Below, piece by piece: positions 10,931 to 22,173 of a stretch of DNA of 64,000 bases. The position numbers and the translations under genes are program-made. A model generated the notes under the pieces. The model did not search any database. It saw nothing but the letters and a program-made list of their open reading frames with translations, and was not told the origin of the DNA. Positions within the stretch are counted from its first letter, which is position 1; every line of letters starts with the position of its first letter. This DNA is from Odontesthes bonariensis (taxonomy: Eukaryota; Chordata; Actinopteri; Atheriniformes; Atherinopsidae), in the NCBI RefSeq assembly GCF_027942865.1, contig NC_134516.1, positions 26,105,822 to 26,169,821 on the forward strand, written 5' to 3'.

Positions 10931-11954
10931 AGGATGCAACATCAATAGGCATGTTCTGGCACAACCTGCCATTACAGAGTGGAAAGGCAACAAGTTGCCT
11001 ATTAAAGCACAATAGAGTGGCACAGGGTAGGGTTGTCAAAGAATATTCTACATTTGAAAAGGTTTTTAAAAAAAAAAAAAAAAGACAAAGGTGAAAATTA
11101 ATATTCGAATGTTGAAAAACATCTGCGCAGCCGCTGTCTGCCTTGAGTCGGCACACTGCATGACAGGGTCAGGTCACAGGAGTCGCACCGTCTGGTAAAG
11201 CATCACTGCTGAAAGTTGGTTCACTTGATGGCAGAAAGTTCAGGGCCCAACTTGACTGCAGACAAAGAAAGTGATTTTAACCCCAATAAGATATAAAGGC
11301 CCGCCTGGAAATATTTCAGATTTTGGTCAGTTGATGGAAAAATTTAGAAGCCTTGACAGTTGTATACGAGCTACAGTTAGCGTATCATTCGACCACCAGC
11401 AACATGAGGTTACATCTTGAAAATATTCAAGAAAATAGACTTTGCATAACATGAAACAAAAATTGTTAAATGTTTCAACTTGAATAAACCACCTATACAA
11501 GTAGTTAAGTCTGTTAACTTTAGCAAAAAAAAAAAAAAAAAAACCCTAGGCAAGTTCATCATTTGACAAGACTGCTGAAGACAGCACTGGCTGTGGCTCA
11601 ACTGTAGAAGAATATTTAAGGAGTATCCAGCCAAGTATTTCAAGCACAACGTTTGTTTGGCAAGCCTTCAGGTTGGCTACCGTGCACTCAGCAACCTATA
11701 GAAGGAGTTGTGTCTGTCTGCCATGTACAGGTGTAGAGAAATGGCTGTAAAGGATGCTGTAGCTGATCGCTATAGTCAATTGAGCAACCATTTAACACTT
11801 CCATAGCAATTCCTCTCAAGATGCAGAGCTTTGAGACGCCATGTTTGAAACCAAAAGCAGAACGTCCGAGTCAAATATGACAGGTGATGCCTGCCATTTG
11901 CCTTGAACCCAGATGGTGTACACAGGACATTGTTTCCCTTAATCACTCTGAAGC
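10931..11954. other. Unassigned stretch between the LINE fragment and gene B
   Basis: No gene recognised. A-runs occur at about 11067-11082 and 11525-11543. The distal end is the 3' flank of gene B. Confidence 0.4.
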
Positions 11955-11972
11955 AAGATCATTTGACAAGAT

Positions 11973-11978
11973 TTTATT
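11973..11978 (-). other. Poly(A) signal of gene B
   Basis: AATAAA on the minus strand (tttatt on the plus strand), 136 bp after the gene B stop codon. It predicts transcript cleavage near 11950 and a 3' UTR of about 160 nt. Confidence 0.55.
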
Positions 11979-12113
11979 CAAAGACTAAAAAGAATCTTGT
12001 GCCGTTGGGATTCAGCTTTCCAATCTGAAACCGAACCAGATTAGTTAGAGCATTGAGATAAAGACATTTGCAGGTACCGCTCTCAACATACCCTCTGCAC
12101 ATCATGTTCAGCT

Positions 12114-13463
12114 CTAGCGGGCACTTGGGAAGAACTTTTTCTGCTGCCCAGAACCATGGCTGTCAGTAATATGCTCCTTCAAGTAGTGGACATCCTGAAA
12201 GTAGTCTTTGCCCTTCTCATGCTGCTGGCTGAAGGTGCTGTAGGTTCCAGAGGGGTACAAGCCATACAAAAGCCTGTAGTCAAAGTTAGGAGACCCACTC
12301 ACACCAAAGCGTGGCACCAGTACGGTTGCAGATCCCGGTCCAGACCCTTGGCGGTCATCCGGGTAGCCGAATTCCTCCGTCTGCTGCTGGTAATTCCCGA
12401 GTTCAGCTTCCTTGGTGACACTGGAGGTCTCCCCTGACTGGAGGACAGGGCCAGGTGGTGACAGAGGGGCTGCAGGGAGAACGTCAGTGAGGCTGAGGGC
12501 TTGGGCTGACGCATCCTCAAAGACTGAGGGAGCAATAGCCCACTGGGTTTCTGTGTGGAGACATTTCACAATTAGTCCTTTTCACAGCAGAAGTTCTGAA
12601 GCCACAGAGTCTTAACATATTCTTAACTAAGCAAGATTTGCTAGTGACTACATGAAAACGCACAGACACCTTTAGGCTTCCAAAGATATTTTGGGCCATC
12701 TACACTCCAAGCAGAAGATTTACCTTGTGGTCCAGATTGGGCAGCTCCAGGTTGCAGAGCGCCAGCGTCAGATCCTACGTCAACAGGCACATAAGTGACA
12801 GTAGAGTATCCTGTTGCAGGCAGGCCAGAGCTCAAGCTGCTCAATGCTGGACCCGTCTGAACAGCCTGTGGGACACCAGAAGCTTGCACAGCCATTTGCA
12901 CGGGCACAACAGAACCAGAGCTGCTGAATCTTGGGTCTGCCTGAAGAGCACCTTGGACAAGGCCAGGAGCTTGGACAAAACCGGGAGCTTGGGCAACCAG
13001 TTGCGTTGGCACAAGTGAGCCATAGCCACTGAATCTTGGGTCTGCCTGAAGAACAGGTTGACTTTGACCAGAGGATAGCACAGGTGTCGCCATATAAACG
13101 TCACTGGAAGCAGTGTAGGGCACGGTCACCGGGCGGCCAGCGGCTGCTCCCTGGTAAGAGCCAAAATTACCTGCAGCTCTTGTGCCGCTGCTGCTCTGGC
13201 CTGCTGATTTTGAACCTGGGTGCATGAGAACAAGTTTAGCAGAAGCTGATTCAAGCAAGCATGTAATGTTTTACCACAACAGATGATAGCACACCTTTAG
13301 TGGGAAAACCCCATGTAGCAGCAGTCAACAAGGCAAAGAGGGAAACCCTGAAATTATGTACAACAAAGAGTAAGAATGCAATATTAACTAATGTTTCCAA
13401 TCAATCAAAAACTGTGAAAGACAGCTTGTGCTTATACCTCAGGAAGAACCCAGCAGCTGTCAT
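12114..13463 (-). CDS. Gene B: secreted repeat-containing protein (unrecognised), paralogue candidate of gene A
   Basis: Spliced model on the minus strand: exon 1 13463-13438, exon 2 13347-13295, exon 3 13215-12724, exon 4 12550-12114. Total about 335 aa with GT-AG introns in phases 2, 1 and 1. Residues 1-24 form a signal peptide (start MTAAGFFLRVSLFALLTAAT). Residues 27-55 are Gly/Ser/Ala-rich. Two imperfect 21-residue repeats sit at 82-102 and 117-137 (LQADPRFS...VP.Q..AQ). Exon 4 holds a Tyr- and Phe-rich tail (LLYGLYPSGTYSTFSQQ) with several charged residues and ends FFPSAR. No further membrane segment or known domain is visible. It should be an extracellular structural-type protein (inference). 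The exon plan matches gene A. I do not recognise the family and give no symbol. The frames on the plus strand here are shadows. Confidence 0.78.
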
Positions 13464-13503
13464 GGTGAAAACAAGCTATGAGAGGAACCAGCAAGGGTGA
13501 AGG

Positions 13504-13509
13504 TTTATA
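13504..13509 (-). promoter_or_regulatory. TATA box of gene B
   Basis: TATAAA on the minus strand in the context TTATTTATAAACC. It lies 41 bp upstream of the start codon, so the leader would be short (about 15 nt). Confidence 0.6.
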
Positions 13510-13519
13510 AATAATGCCA

Positions 13520-14240
13520 CAGACCAGCCCAGACCAATCAAAGCTTAACGTGCTAACAACAGACAGCTGCTTGTGAGGGACTATCAGGACAGGTGGACGC
13601 TGGAGGCTCATCTGGTTGCTCTGGTATCAGCCTCATTGTCTCCTCTCGCCTCCACCCTCCTGTCTGTGCTAAAGGCACTTAGTCACTGCCAAATATTTTA
13701 CTGTCGTAAAATAGCTCTACCCAAATTGTCGTAATTCTCAGATTTTCTATTTCAGTTAAACGTAGAAGCTGGAAATAACAGCCTAGATGTTGAGTTTTCA
13801 CACCGACCCACTGACACATTTAACAAGTTAACTGAGGCCTGTAGAGTCTGAGATGTAGCTCTTATTGGTCCTTTAAAGGAGACATGTTTTGTCCTTTTTG
13901 GTACAATTTCCCGAGGTCTTACTGAAATGTGTGAGACAGGTCAGGAGCTCCTGGTCTTATTGGCCAAGTTTTTCCCCCAAAAGTGTATTTTATTTCCTAA
14001 ACATGATGCTTTTCTAACTTTAACCCAGTACTTTTAATGTTTTACACCTTTCGACCAAGTAGTTTTGGAAAAAAAGGTGAAAAAACGAATGAAGGAAACA
14101 ACGGTCTCACAGCAGTTCAAAGACTGGTGTCAAACACAAGTCCCGTGTTTAGGAGATGGTTGACTGTCCTCTGCATCCTTTTTAATCTCCTGACTTGGTC
14201 AGTGTTACTTGTTGATAATCCAGCGGTGCAGGATGATGTT
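13520..14240. other. Upstream flank of gene B; includes a repeat shared with 57.06 kb
   Basis: Positions about 13917-14103 match 57061-57236 closely, sharing 'ttggccaagtttttccccca' and 'cacctttcgaccaagtagtt'. The rest shows no gene or site that I can support beyond the gene B TATA box. Confidence 0.6.
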
Positions 14241-14242
14241 TC

Positions 14243-14550
14243 CTGTTAGTTTTGGCAGAACTGGTGCTCAGCTGCTGGCACAGAGGAATAACTGGCCCAG
14301 CAAAGAGCCTCCAACAAATAACCAACCGGATGATCCAGAACTTCCTGCAGCTAAACAAAGATAAAACAGAGGTCATTGTCAGCTGTTAAAAATCTGAGCT
14401 CAGCTTCAGGCTGTGATGTTAAAAACCACAAACCAAGCAGGAATCTGGGTGTTATTATGGACTCAGAGCTGAACTTCAGCAGCCAGATCAGCTCAGTTAG
14501 GAAGTCAGCCGACTATCACCTGGAGAATATTTCCAGGATTAAAGAACTTC
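14243..14550 (+). mobile_element. L2-like LINE fragment
   Basis: Blocks 'NRMIQNFLQLNKDKTEVIV', 'SRNLGVIMDSELNFSSQISS' and 'YHLENISRIKELP' follow one another in shifting frames. These are the L2-family reverse transcriptase blocks after the catalytic motif. It is truncated and inactive, and it abuts the left end of the segmental duplication at 14551. Confidence 0.8.
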
Positions 14551-15611
14551 CTTCCCTGGTTACCTGGCAGATTTTATTACTCATTTTAAAAGCTTTGAAT
14601 AGTTGGACGCTTGCCTCTGTCTATGATCTGTGAACTCCTTACTCCCCTGATTGCTGCTCACACGGCCCACTGTTTAATATAACTGAGCTGTTCATTAGAT
14701 GGAAATGAATCCCTGCATACTCCTAAAAATCACTTTATTTTGAGGCTTTTTCTTCAAATTAAAACCCCACTTTCATAATTACTCGGGACTCTTTGTAAAA
14801 TGCAAATAAAACCAGAAAGATATGATCTTAGAACTATTAAAAAGTTCTATCTAATTAGAAATAGTGCGAGTTCGGTGCCATTTGTTGGTTTCCTTAGCGA
14901 GGAAATAGTTTTTGAATTGCTCTGTATGAATGAATTGGATTCATTCTGAATTGAATTAATTGGATTATAATTACAATGAATTGAACTCCAATTGGCCTGA
15001 ATTGGACTTTATTATTGAAGTGCCCTGAGATGACATTTGTTGTAATTGTAATAGTTTATTTTGGCAACATTTTAAACAAACTGACATTATTCTGTCTTGG
15101 GAAACACTGCTGGTGGAAAACATGATACTGGCTGCTGAAAAACTGGCAGAAGTGGACCTTCCAACGTGACAGTGACAGGAAGTAATCAGCTGAAGTCGTC
15201 CAGAGATTAACAGAGAACACAAATCAACATTCTGGAATCTGGACTTCAGTTCCATCCAGAATCTGTGGTTGGAACCACAGACCAGAAGAGACAGAACAGA
15301 AGCCTTCACAAAGCTGTGATGTCATCACTGTGGTGACATCACAATCGATGTCATCTCTGATCTTGTTTGACATCACAAAGTTTATACAGGCCAGACATTT
15401 TCACTGCTTTTTCACAGTTGGTCAGGAGTTTATCTGAAGAAACACGTCCAGTTTTTGAAGCAGATTTGAAAGTCACAGCAAACGTTTTTCACATCGCCTA
15501 AAAAACACTTAGTTACTATCTTAAATAATCATTTTAACAAGCACTTAGAAACAACGCTTACTTACTATCTTAAAAAAATGTGATTTGAAGTACTCATAAA
15601 CAACAAGCAAA

Positions 15612-16306
15612 ATGAGTCAAACCAAGAAACCATCTCCTCCACTTCAGTGGTGTGACATGGCAGACGACGATTTGCCCGAGGGTTTCTACACGTGTCCCAT
15701 TACTTTTGGCAGTAAGGAAAGTTATGAGGAACCCAGCAACTGTTGGAAAAAGAACAATCCCAGGTCTCTGCTGCAGCTGGGACTCCTCACTCAGAGGATG
15801 TCCAGCTCCTGCAGGATCATCTCCAGGCCTCCGTAGTTCCTCCAGTCAAGTGGAAGTTTCCAGTTTCACAAACCGAGGGGATTCCCTCTAACGCCTCTGC
15901 TGCCGACCGAGATTATGGATCAGAGAAATGACAGAACTCTTACCGACAGAAGAATGACAAGATCAGCTATTTATAGCATGGGATGGATATTCTCAGGACA
16001 AAGCTGCTGAAGAAACATTTCTTTCTGACAGGAGAAAAAGACAGAAGAGTGGCAGCAGAGAGCGGCTGCTCCATGACTGAGGAAAAACTAAAGAAGGTGC
16101 AAAACTGTTTGACGTGTGAGCGGCATCTCCGTCAAAAGTGTGAGCAGGAGCTCAAGCAGTGCAACCGAGTCACTGCAGGATTGTGTGAAACTCTGAAAGC
16201 AGCAGCAGCAGAAAGTGAATATCAGTCAGTTCTGAAAGAGGCAGAGAGCTGGAAAGAGCAACTGAAAGAAAAGAGCCACGTTGGTGGAGCGGAACTCTCT
16301 CTTTGA
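15612..16306 (+). pseudogene. Broken coiled-coil reading frame, unrecognised
   Basis: A start at 15612 (MSQTKKPSPPLQWCD) reads into a frame that then continues in a second frame (LEKEQSQVSAAAG..., from about 15743) and a third (15983-16306). The last is Lys/Glu-rich with heptad-like spacing (EEKLKKVQ...ERHLRQKCEQELKQ) and fits a coiled coil. The consistent composition suggests one ancestral coding region broken by frameshifts and at least one stop, or exons of an unrecognised gene. The homologous position in the other duplicate (33431) goes straight from the ATG context to the tRNA-Thr cassette. No family is assigned. Confidence 0.35.
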
Positions 16307-16448
16307 TTAGCCAGAACTATCGAGAAAAGCCAGGCTTTCTGCGAATCCAGCTCCGTGGAACACCCCTCAGGACTTCCAAAACTTCCAGACTTCTGAACTG
16401 GGTTTCAGTTCCTGCTCTTTATTCCTTCATCAGTTTTATGAACCATGT

Positions 16449-16522
16449 GGCGCTGTGGCTTAGTTGGTCAAAGTGCCTGTCTAGTAAACAGGAGATCCTG
16501 GGTTCAAATCCCAGCAGTGCCT
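16449..16522 (+). tRNA. tRNA-Thr (AGU)
   Basis: A 74-nt cloverleaf: acceptor GGCGCTG/CAGTGCC, anticodon stem CCTGT/ACAGG with loop CTAGTAA, T-arm CTGGG/CCCAG. All stems pair. It is preceded by a conserved 40-bp flank (ctttattccttcatcagttt) shared by all tRNA-Thr copies here. Confidence 0.93.
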
Positions 16523-16784
16523 GTGGGCCTTCAGAGCTAGCTATGACTTAGCATGAGAAACTGGTAGTTAGCAGGGTTCTACTGAATGCTTTGCATTGTT
16601 GCTCTTCATCAAATGATGGACCTTTAATTGAGCATCATGGTTATTATTAGTCTGTTCTTTGGTCAGACTTGATAAAAATGTTTTTTAGAAGTCCCAGTTA
16701 GTTTTGGGAGAGTCTCTGGCGCTCATTTCCTGAAATGGATCCACTTCCTGCTCTTTATTCTTTCATCAGTTTTATGAACCATGT

Positions 16785-16858
16785 GGTGCTGTGGCTTAGT
16801 TGGTCAAAGTGCCTGTCTAGTAAACAGGAGATCCTGGGTTCAAATCCCAGCAGTGCCT
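16785..16858 (+). tRNA. tRNA-Thr (AGU)
   Basis: As the copy at 16449 with one acceptor change (GGTGCTG, still pairing with CAGTGCC through G-U or T-G). Anticodon AGT. It carries the same 5' flank. Confidence 0.92.
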
Positions 16859-17430
16859 GTAGGATTTATTATCAGCTTTCTACTAAATGCTTCTCACTGG
16901 TCCACTTAATGAAAGTGCGTATAAATAGCACACAGCTTTTAAAGTCTCATTTATGCCTATTTTATGCTTTCAGAGTGTAATTTTCCTCCGTTCACATAAC
17001 ACGTCAAATGGTTAGGGTACAGTACGGTGGAGGTTCTCCTCCTGTCACACTACATAACATCAAAATGAACGTACAAACCGTGAAATAGTCAGAGTTAGAG
17101 TAAAAGCTGGGGGCAGGACGTCATTTCCTTGAAATATGTAGCGGAAAATAATACGCAAAAGCATAAAAAAGCCTTGTAAAAACACAGTAAATGAGTTGGC
17201 GTGTAATAAGTACACCGCTTCATGAGATCTGGCTGTAACTGGTGAAAGTGACTTCCTCATGAACACCAGGGTCTGAGTTGAAAACCCAACAATATCTGCA
17301 AAACTTTTGAACCAATTGGAGGCACTTCTACTCATGGCTTTAACTATTCTTGAGGTACAGAATTACAAACAACTTCTGAAATGGATCCAGTTCCTGCTCT
17401 TTATTCTTTCATCAGTTTTGTGAACCATGT

Positions 17431-17504
17431 GGTGCTGTGGCTTAGTTGGTCAAAGTGCCTGTCTTGTAAACAGGAGATCCTGGGTTCAAATCTTAGCAGT
17501 GCCT
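17431..17504 (+). tRNA. tRNA-Thr (UGU)
   Basis: Same scaffold but the anticodon loop is CTTGTAA, giving anticodon TGT. The T-stem is CTGGG/CTTAG with two wobble pairs, so it may be weaker. A single-base anticodon change has produced the other threonine isoacceptor inside the same cassette family. Confidence 0.82.
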
Positions 17505-17645
17505 TAAGGTGTTATTATGTACGTAAACATGGGGCCATAACTGTTTTCAGGAGTGCTGGGCTTCCAAAACAGTCTGTACTTGGAGGCACTTCATCTCATG
17601 GCTTTAATCAGTGCTTCTCAAAGTGTGGGGCCTAGCTGTTCACCT

Positions 17646-20054
17646 GGGGCCCGTTGCACAAAAGTAGGATAAGGGATTAAGCCGGGATATGTTGGCTATC
17701 CTGGATCAACTTATCCGTGATCCGGTTGCACAAAAGTAGGATAAGGGAAGTGGGATATGTTCAGACCTAAGTTACCATGGAGATTTATTCTGTGAAGCTA
17801 GCCTGCTCCAGACCAGGCTAAGTTCCAGGATCTATTTAATCTCATTCCTTATCTCAGTCAGCGGTCGCCACAATTGGAAACCAATATTTATTCCACTGCC
17901 TAGAACATATTGTTAAAACATTTAACTATACCCACTATTATTATTGAAACATTTGTGATCATTAATTACAATCATTTTAGATAACTGATGATTTTAGATG
18001 AACCACTAGATAATTTAGTTTCCCACAGACTACACATAAAGTACATCACCATATAAATATAAATACACATTAGAGAGTACCATGATGTTCCTTTATTGAA
18101 CAAGGATGAATCAAAGCAAGTAAACCATCAGCTCCTTTCAAAACTGAAGTCACACAGTGCTCTACAAGACAAAAAGCACAGAATCAAAGCATGCAGTTTG
18201 AGACAAACTGTTTGTAAAAATGGTAATACAAATAAAATTGCCTTGCCTATACAGCACAAAAATCTTCTGCCATTGCAGGCCCGACTTAAATAAACATGCA
18301 ATATTAATTAAAATAATTTAACACATAATGGTCTCTGACCAGCCGACCACAGTCGTCATCCGGGAAGATGGCAGGAATGTCCCGGTCTATGAGTGCTGGC
18401 ACTCTGGGGGCCCTCTCCTTTCTCAGGCAGTCCACATTGTGGAGGACAGCACAGGCCACAATGATATCACATGCCCTGTCTGGGCTGACTCTCAGGTGGG
18501 TCAGACACTGAAAGCGTGCCTTCAGTAGGCCAAATGTCATTTCTATCCGGCCCTTGTTCTGGCATGGGCATGGTTGTATGCCAGTTGTGGCTCCAGAGGG
18601 TCTGCAAATGGAGTGAGCAGAAAAGGCTGGCAGGCATACCCTCTGTCACCCAGCAATACACCCAGGAATTCACCTGTGAATACAAAATGTTACCATCCCA
18701 ACCTCATAAGTAGTGACATTCTTAACACAGCCATGATGTTAAAAGTGGTTATCAATAGAGGTTCTGTGGCTCACCTTGTGATAGGTGCCGATAGATCTCT
18801 GAGTTCCGAAACACTCGGGAGTCGTGGACCGAGCCGGGCCACTTTGCCACAACATTACTGATCAAATAGTCAGCATTGCAGACCATCTGAAATGATAAGA
18901 TGTTAAACCAATTAATGCACATCACAGGCAATGTACAGTGTTCATTAATTAACTTTATCAAAAGTCATGTTCACCTGTACATTGATGCTGTGGAAGTTTT
19001 TCCTTTTCACAAAATCCCCCTCATGGCCACCTGAGGGGGATTTTATTTTGATGTGTGTGCAGTCCACTGCACCAATGACAATGGGGAAACCTGTAATACG
19101 ATGCAATGAGTAACTTACTCTGAATGTTAACATTGTAATTGTAACTGTAATTTAAAAAAAAAAAAAATTCTTACCTGCAATCCTATAGAACTTGATGTCA
19201 CAGAGTCTTCTATGCCCAGGGAAGGAGATGAAGATGCTTGCAAGTCCTTTAATTGCGTTTTTTATTTCACTGCTAAAACAGTACAGGCAATGTGTGGGCA
19301 GGCACATTCTTAATAAAAAGTTGCTGCCATGTCCATTTTGGTTGCTTGCTTGCGCTTGACTCAGAGCGCGGATCTCGAAAACACATGAGAAGCTATACAG
19401 AATCATACGCGGCGGACAGCACAGCTTTATGCCAATTACGCACACAGGCTCCACACCTCCACACCCATCGCGTCTGCAATCATAACTCATCAGGGGAAAA
19501 TCACATTTTGCCAATATTTTAGAGACCCCCCAACATTTCCCAAATCATGTTTTCAGGGGGGTCTCTTGTCAGTTTCAGGGGGTCTCGGATCCCCCGAGTC
19601 CCCCGTAGTTCGAACACTGCCTAATTGTGATAATTTCAGTGGAGTGGTGAGTGTGATTTGTGCACTACTTACGCATTCAGGAGGTCAGCAATGGTTTGCC
19701 ACGCTTGCTCCCTTTGTTTTTTAACTGTGGCAGTATTTCCTTTTTGTTTTATTTTCTCCGTCACCTCTTCATATACTTCCATTAATAATTATTGCTCCGC
19801 TGGGGAGAAATACGCCGCCCTTGTTGCCATGGTGAATCAGTGAATCTATGATCGATCGTGGGGTCTATTTAAGAAAGCCGTGTGCAGCACTTATCCAGGA
19901 TCGCTTTCAGCTGGCTTAATGAATCCGTGTCTGCTCATCCTGGATTGGCCTTTGTGCAACCAACTAAGCCTGGGCGCCCATGTTTTGGATTCCTTGAACC
20001 TGGCTAAGTAATTCATCCTGGATGTCTAAATCCTACTTTTGTGCAACGGGACCC
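17646..20054 (-). mobile_element. PIF-Harbinger (HARBI1-type) transposon
   Basis: Terminal inverted repeats: left GGGGCCCGTTGCACAAAAGT at 17646; right end, in reverse complement, GGGTCCCGTTGCACAAAAGT. Length about 2.4 kb. A nuclease-like transposase is encoded on the minus strand. An internal near-copy of the terminal repeat follows at about 17722-17750. No matching 3-bp target duplication is visible: the left flank is the tRNA-Thr block and the right flank is the tRNA-Ser array unit. The Myb-like partner gene of complete Harbingers was not recognised. Confidence 0.88.
18304..19290 (-). pseudogene. HARBI1-like transposase (DDE nuclease), degenerate
   Basis: Exon-like blocks on the minus strand, in order: about 19290-19180 (FPGHRRLCDIKFYRIAG), about 19100-18977 (FPIVIGAVDCTHIKIKSPSG, first catalytic Asp), about 18890-18778 (NADYLISNVVAKWPGSVHDS, second catalytic Asp region) and about 18673-18304 (GEFLGVLLGDRGYA..., then MTFGLLKARFQCL and a tail ending DHYVLNYFN). 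The blocks are bounded by plausible GT-AG junctions. The last block needs a one-base shift between '...ARTRA' and 'RIEMTFGLLK', so this copy is probably inactive. Known role of the family: cut-and-paste transposase of PIF-Harbinger elements, domesticated in vertebrates as HARBI1. Confidence 0.85.
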
Positions 20055-20243
20055 TGCACAGATTGATCTCTGAAGAGACAACTCCTTCCTCTCACATATT
20101 TCGAAGACTGACCATTGCTAACAAACAAACAAAAAAGCTTTTTCTTGATCGTCATATCTTAGGTCTCTCTCAGGAGTTGAAGTCCTTCATGAAAATGATG
20201 ATTTGTAACCGTTGAATGTCAAAGGTGAACACAAGTGTATGTC

Positions 20244-20325
20244 GTTGTCGTGGCCGAGAGGTTAAGGCGATGGATTTGAAATCCATTGGGGTCTCCCCGC
20301 GTAGGTTAGAGTCCTGCCGACAACG
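20244..20325 (+). tRNA. tRNA-Ser (UGA), array copy 1
   Basis: An 82-nt type II tRNA: acceptor GTTGTCG/CGACAAC, loop TTTGAAA (anticodon TGA), long variable arm. The T-loop reads TTAGAGT instead of TTCGAGT, which damages the B box. Confidence 0.75.
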
Positions 20326-20629
20326 ATAACATTATTAACTCAGGGTTGAGAAAAGTTAACCTGGAAAGAAGCACAAGTTCCTTGGGCCATTTGATTAAAC
20401 AAAACAAAGGCCAGATCACATGTTGATCACATGAACTCCTGCACAGATTGATCTCTGAAGACACAGCTCCTTCCTCTCACCCATTTTGAAAGATTGACCA
20501 TTTCTAACAAACAAACAAAAAAGCTTTTTCTTGATCGCCATAACTTAGGTCTGTCTCAGGAGATGAATTCCTTCATGAAAATGATGATTTGTAACCGTTG
20601 AATGTCAAAGATGAACATACATGTATGTG

Positions 20630-20711
20630 GTTGTCGTGGCCGAGAGGTTAAGGCGATGGATTTGAAATCCATTGGGGTCTTCCCGCGTAGGTTCAAATCC
20701 TGCAGACAACG
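20630..20711 (+). tRNA. tRNA-Ser (UGA), array copy 2
   Basis: Anticodon TGA. The acceptor 3' strand is AGACAAC, costing one pair at the base of the stem. B box GTTCAAATC is intact. Confidence 0.85.
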
Positions 20712-21015
20712 ATAACTTTACTGACTCAGGGTTGCTGAAAGTTAACCTGGAAAGAAGCACAAGTTCCTTGGACCATTTGATTAAACAAAACAAAGGCCAG
20801 ATCACATGTTGATCACATGAACTTCTGCACAGATTGATCTCTGAAGAGACAGCTCCTTCCTCTGACCCATTTTGAAAGATTGACCATTTCTAACAAACAA
20901 ATAAAAAAGCTTTTTCTTGATCGCCATAACTTAGGTCTGTCTCAGGAGTTGAAGTCCTCCATGAAAATGATGATTTGTAACCGTTGAATGTCAAAGGTGA
21001 AAACGAGTGTATGTC

Positions 21016-21097
21016 GTTGTCGTGGCCGAGAGGTTAAGGTGATGGATTTGAAATCCATTGGGGTCTCCCCGCGCAGGTTTGTGTCATGCTGACAACG
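21016..21097 (+). pseudogene. tRNA-Ser (UGA), array copy 3, degenerate T-arm
   Basis: The acceptor and anticodon arms pair, but the T-arm reads 'ggtttgtgtcatgct' and lacks a standard B box (GTTCGAATC). Likely transcriptionally weak or dead. Confidence 0.75.
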
Positions 21098-21401
21098 ATA
21101 ACATTATTGACTCAGGGTTGCGAAAAGTTAACCTGGAAAGAAGCACAAGTTCCTTGGGCCATTTGATTAAACAAAACAAAGGCCAGATCACATGTTGATC
21201 ACATGAACTCCTGCACAGATTGATCTCTGAAGACACAGCTCCTTCCTCTCACCCATTTTGAAAGATTGACCATTTCTAACAAACAAACAAAAAAGCTTTT
21301 TCTTGATCGCCATAACTTAGGTCTGTCTCAGGAGATGAATTCCTTCATGAAAATGATGATTTGTAACCGTTGAATGTCAAAGATGAACATACATGTATGT
21401 G

Positions 21402-21483
21402 GTTGTCGTGGCCGAGAGGTTAAGGCGATGGATTTGAAATCCATTGGGGTCTTCCCGCGTAGGTTCAAATCCTGCAGACAACG
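21402..21483 (+). tRNA. tRNA-Ser (UGA), array copy 4
   Basis: Appears identical to copy 2, displaced by 772 bp, together with its flanks. Anticodon TGA. Confidence 0.85.
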
Positions 21484-21787
21484 ATAACTTTACTGACTCA
21501 GGGTTGCTGAAAGTTAACCTGGAAAGAAGCACAAGTTCCTTGGACCATTTGATTAAACAAAACAAAGGCCAGATCACATGTTGATCACATGAACTTCTGC
21601 ACAGATTGATCTCTGAAGAGACAGCTCCTTCCTCTGACCCATTTTGAAAGATTGACCATTTCTAACAAACAAATAAAAAAGCTTTTTCTTGATCGCCATA
21701 ACTTAGGTCTGTCTCAGGAGTTGAAGTCCTCCATGAAAATGATGATTTGTAACCGTTGAATGTCAAAGGTGAAAACGAGTGTATGTC

Positions 21788-21869
21788 GTTGTCGTGGCCG
21801 AGAGGTTAAGGTGATGGATTTGAAATCCATTGGGGTCTCCCCGCGCAGGTTTGTGTCATGCTGACAACG
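21788..21869 (+). pseudogene. tRNA-Ser (UGA), array copy 5, degenerate T-arm
   Basis: Appears identical to copy 3, displaced by 772 bp, with the same damaged T-arm. Confidence 0.75.
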
Positions 21870-22173
21870 ATAACATTATTGACTCAGGGTTGCGAAAAGT
21901 TAACCTGGAAAGAAGCACAAGTTCCTTGGACCATTTGATTAAACAAAACAAAGGCCATATAACATGTTGATCACATGAACTCCTGCACAGATTGATTTCT
22001 GAAGACACAACTCCTTCCTCTGACCCATTTTGAAAGATTGACCATTTCTAACAAACAAACAAAAAAGCTTTTTCTTGATCGCCATAACTTAGGTCTGTCT
22101 CAGGAGTTGAATTCCTTCATGAAAATGATGATTTGTAACCGTTGAATGTCAAAGATGAACATACATGTATGTC

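Larger units (their letters stand above)
14551..17640 (+). repeat. Segmental duplication copy 1 (tRNA-Thr block)
   Basis: Collinear with 31977-34760 in the same orientation. Shared landmarks are 'cttccctggttacctg', the tract from 14971 to 15611, the tRNA-Thr cassettes and the final 'gcttctcaaagtgtggggcc'. Copy 1 lacks the 382-bp TTAA element present in copy 2. Copy 2 lacks the roughly 800 bp (15612-16418) that holds the coiled-coil frame here. The two copies flank 14 kb of tRNA and transposon DNA. Confidence 0.85.

Noticed and set aside
12156-13227. Plus-strand frames across gene B
   Set aside because: They are antisense shadows of the spliced minus-strand gene, which has signal peptide, phase-consistent introns, TATA box and poly(A) signal.
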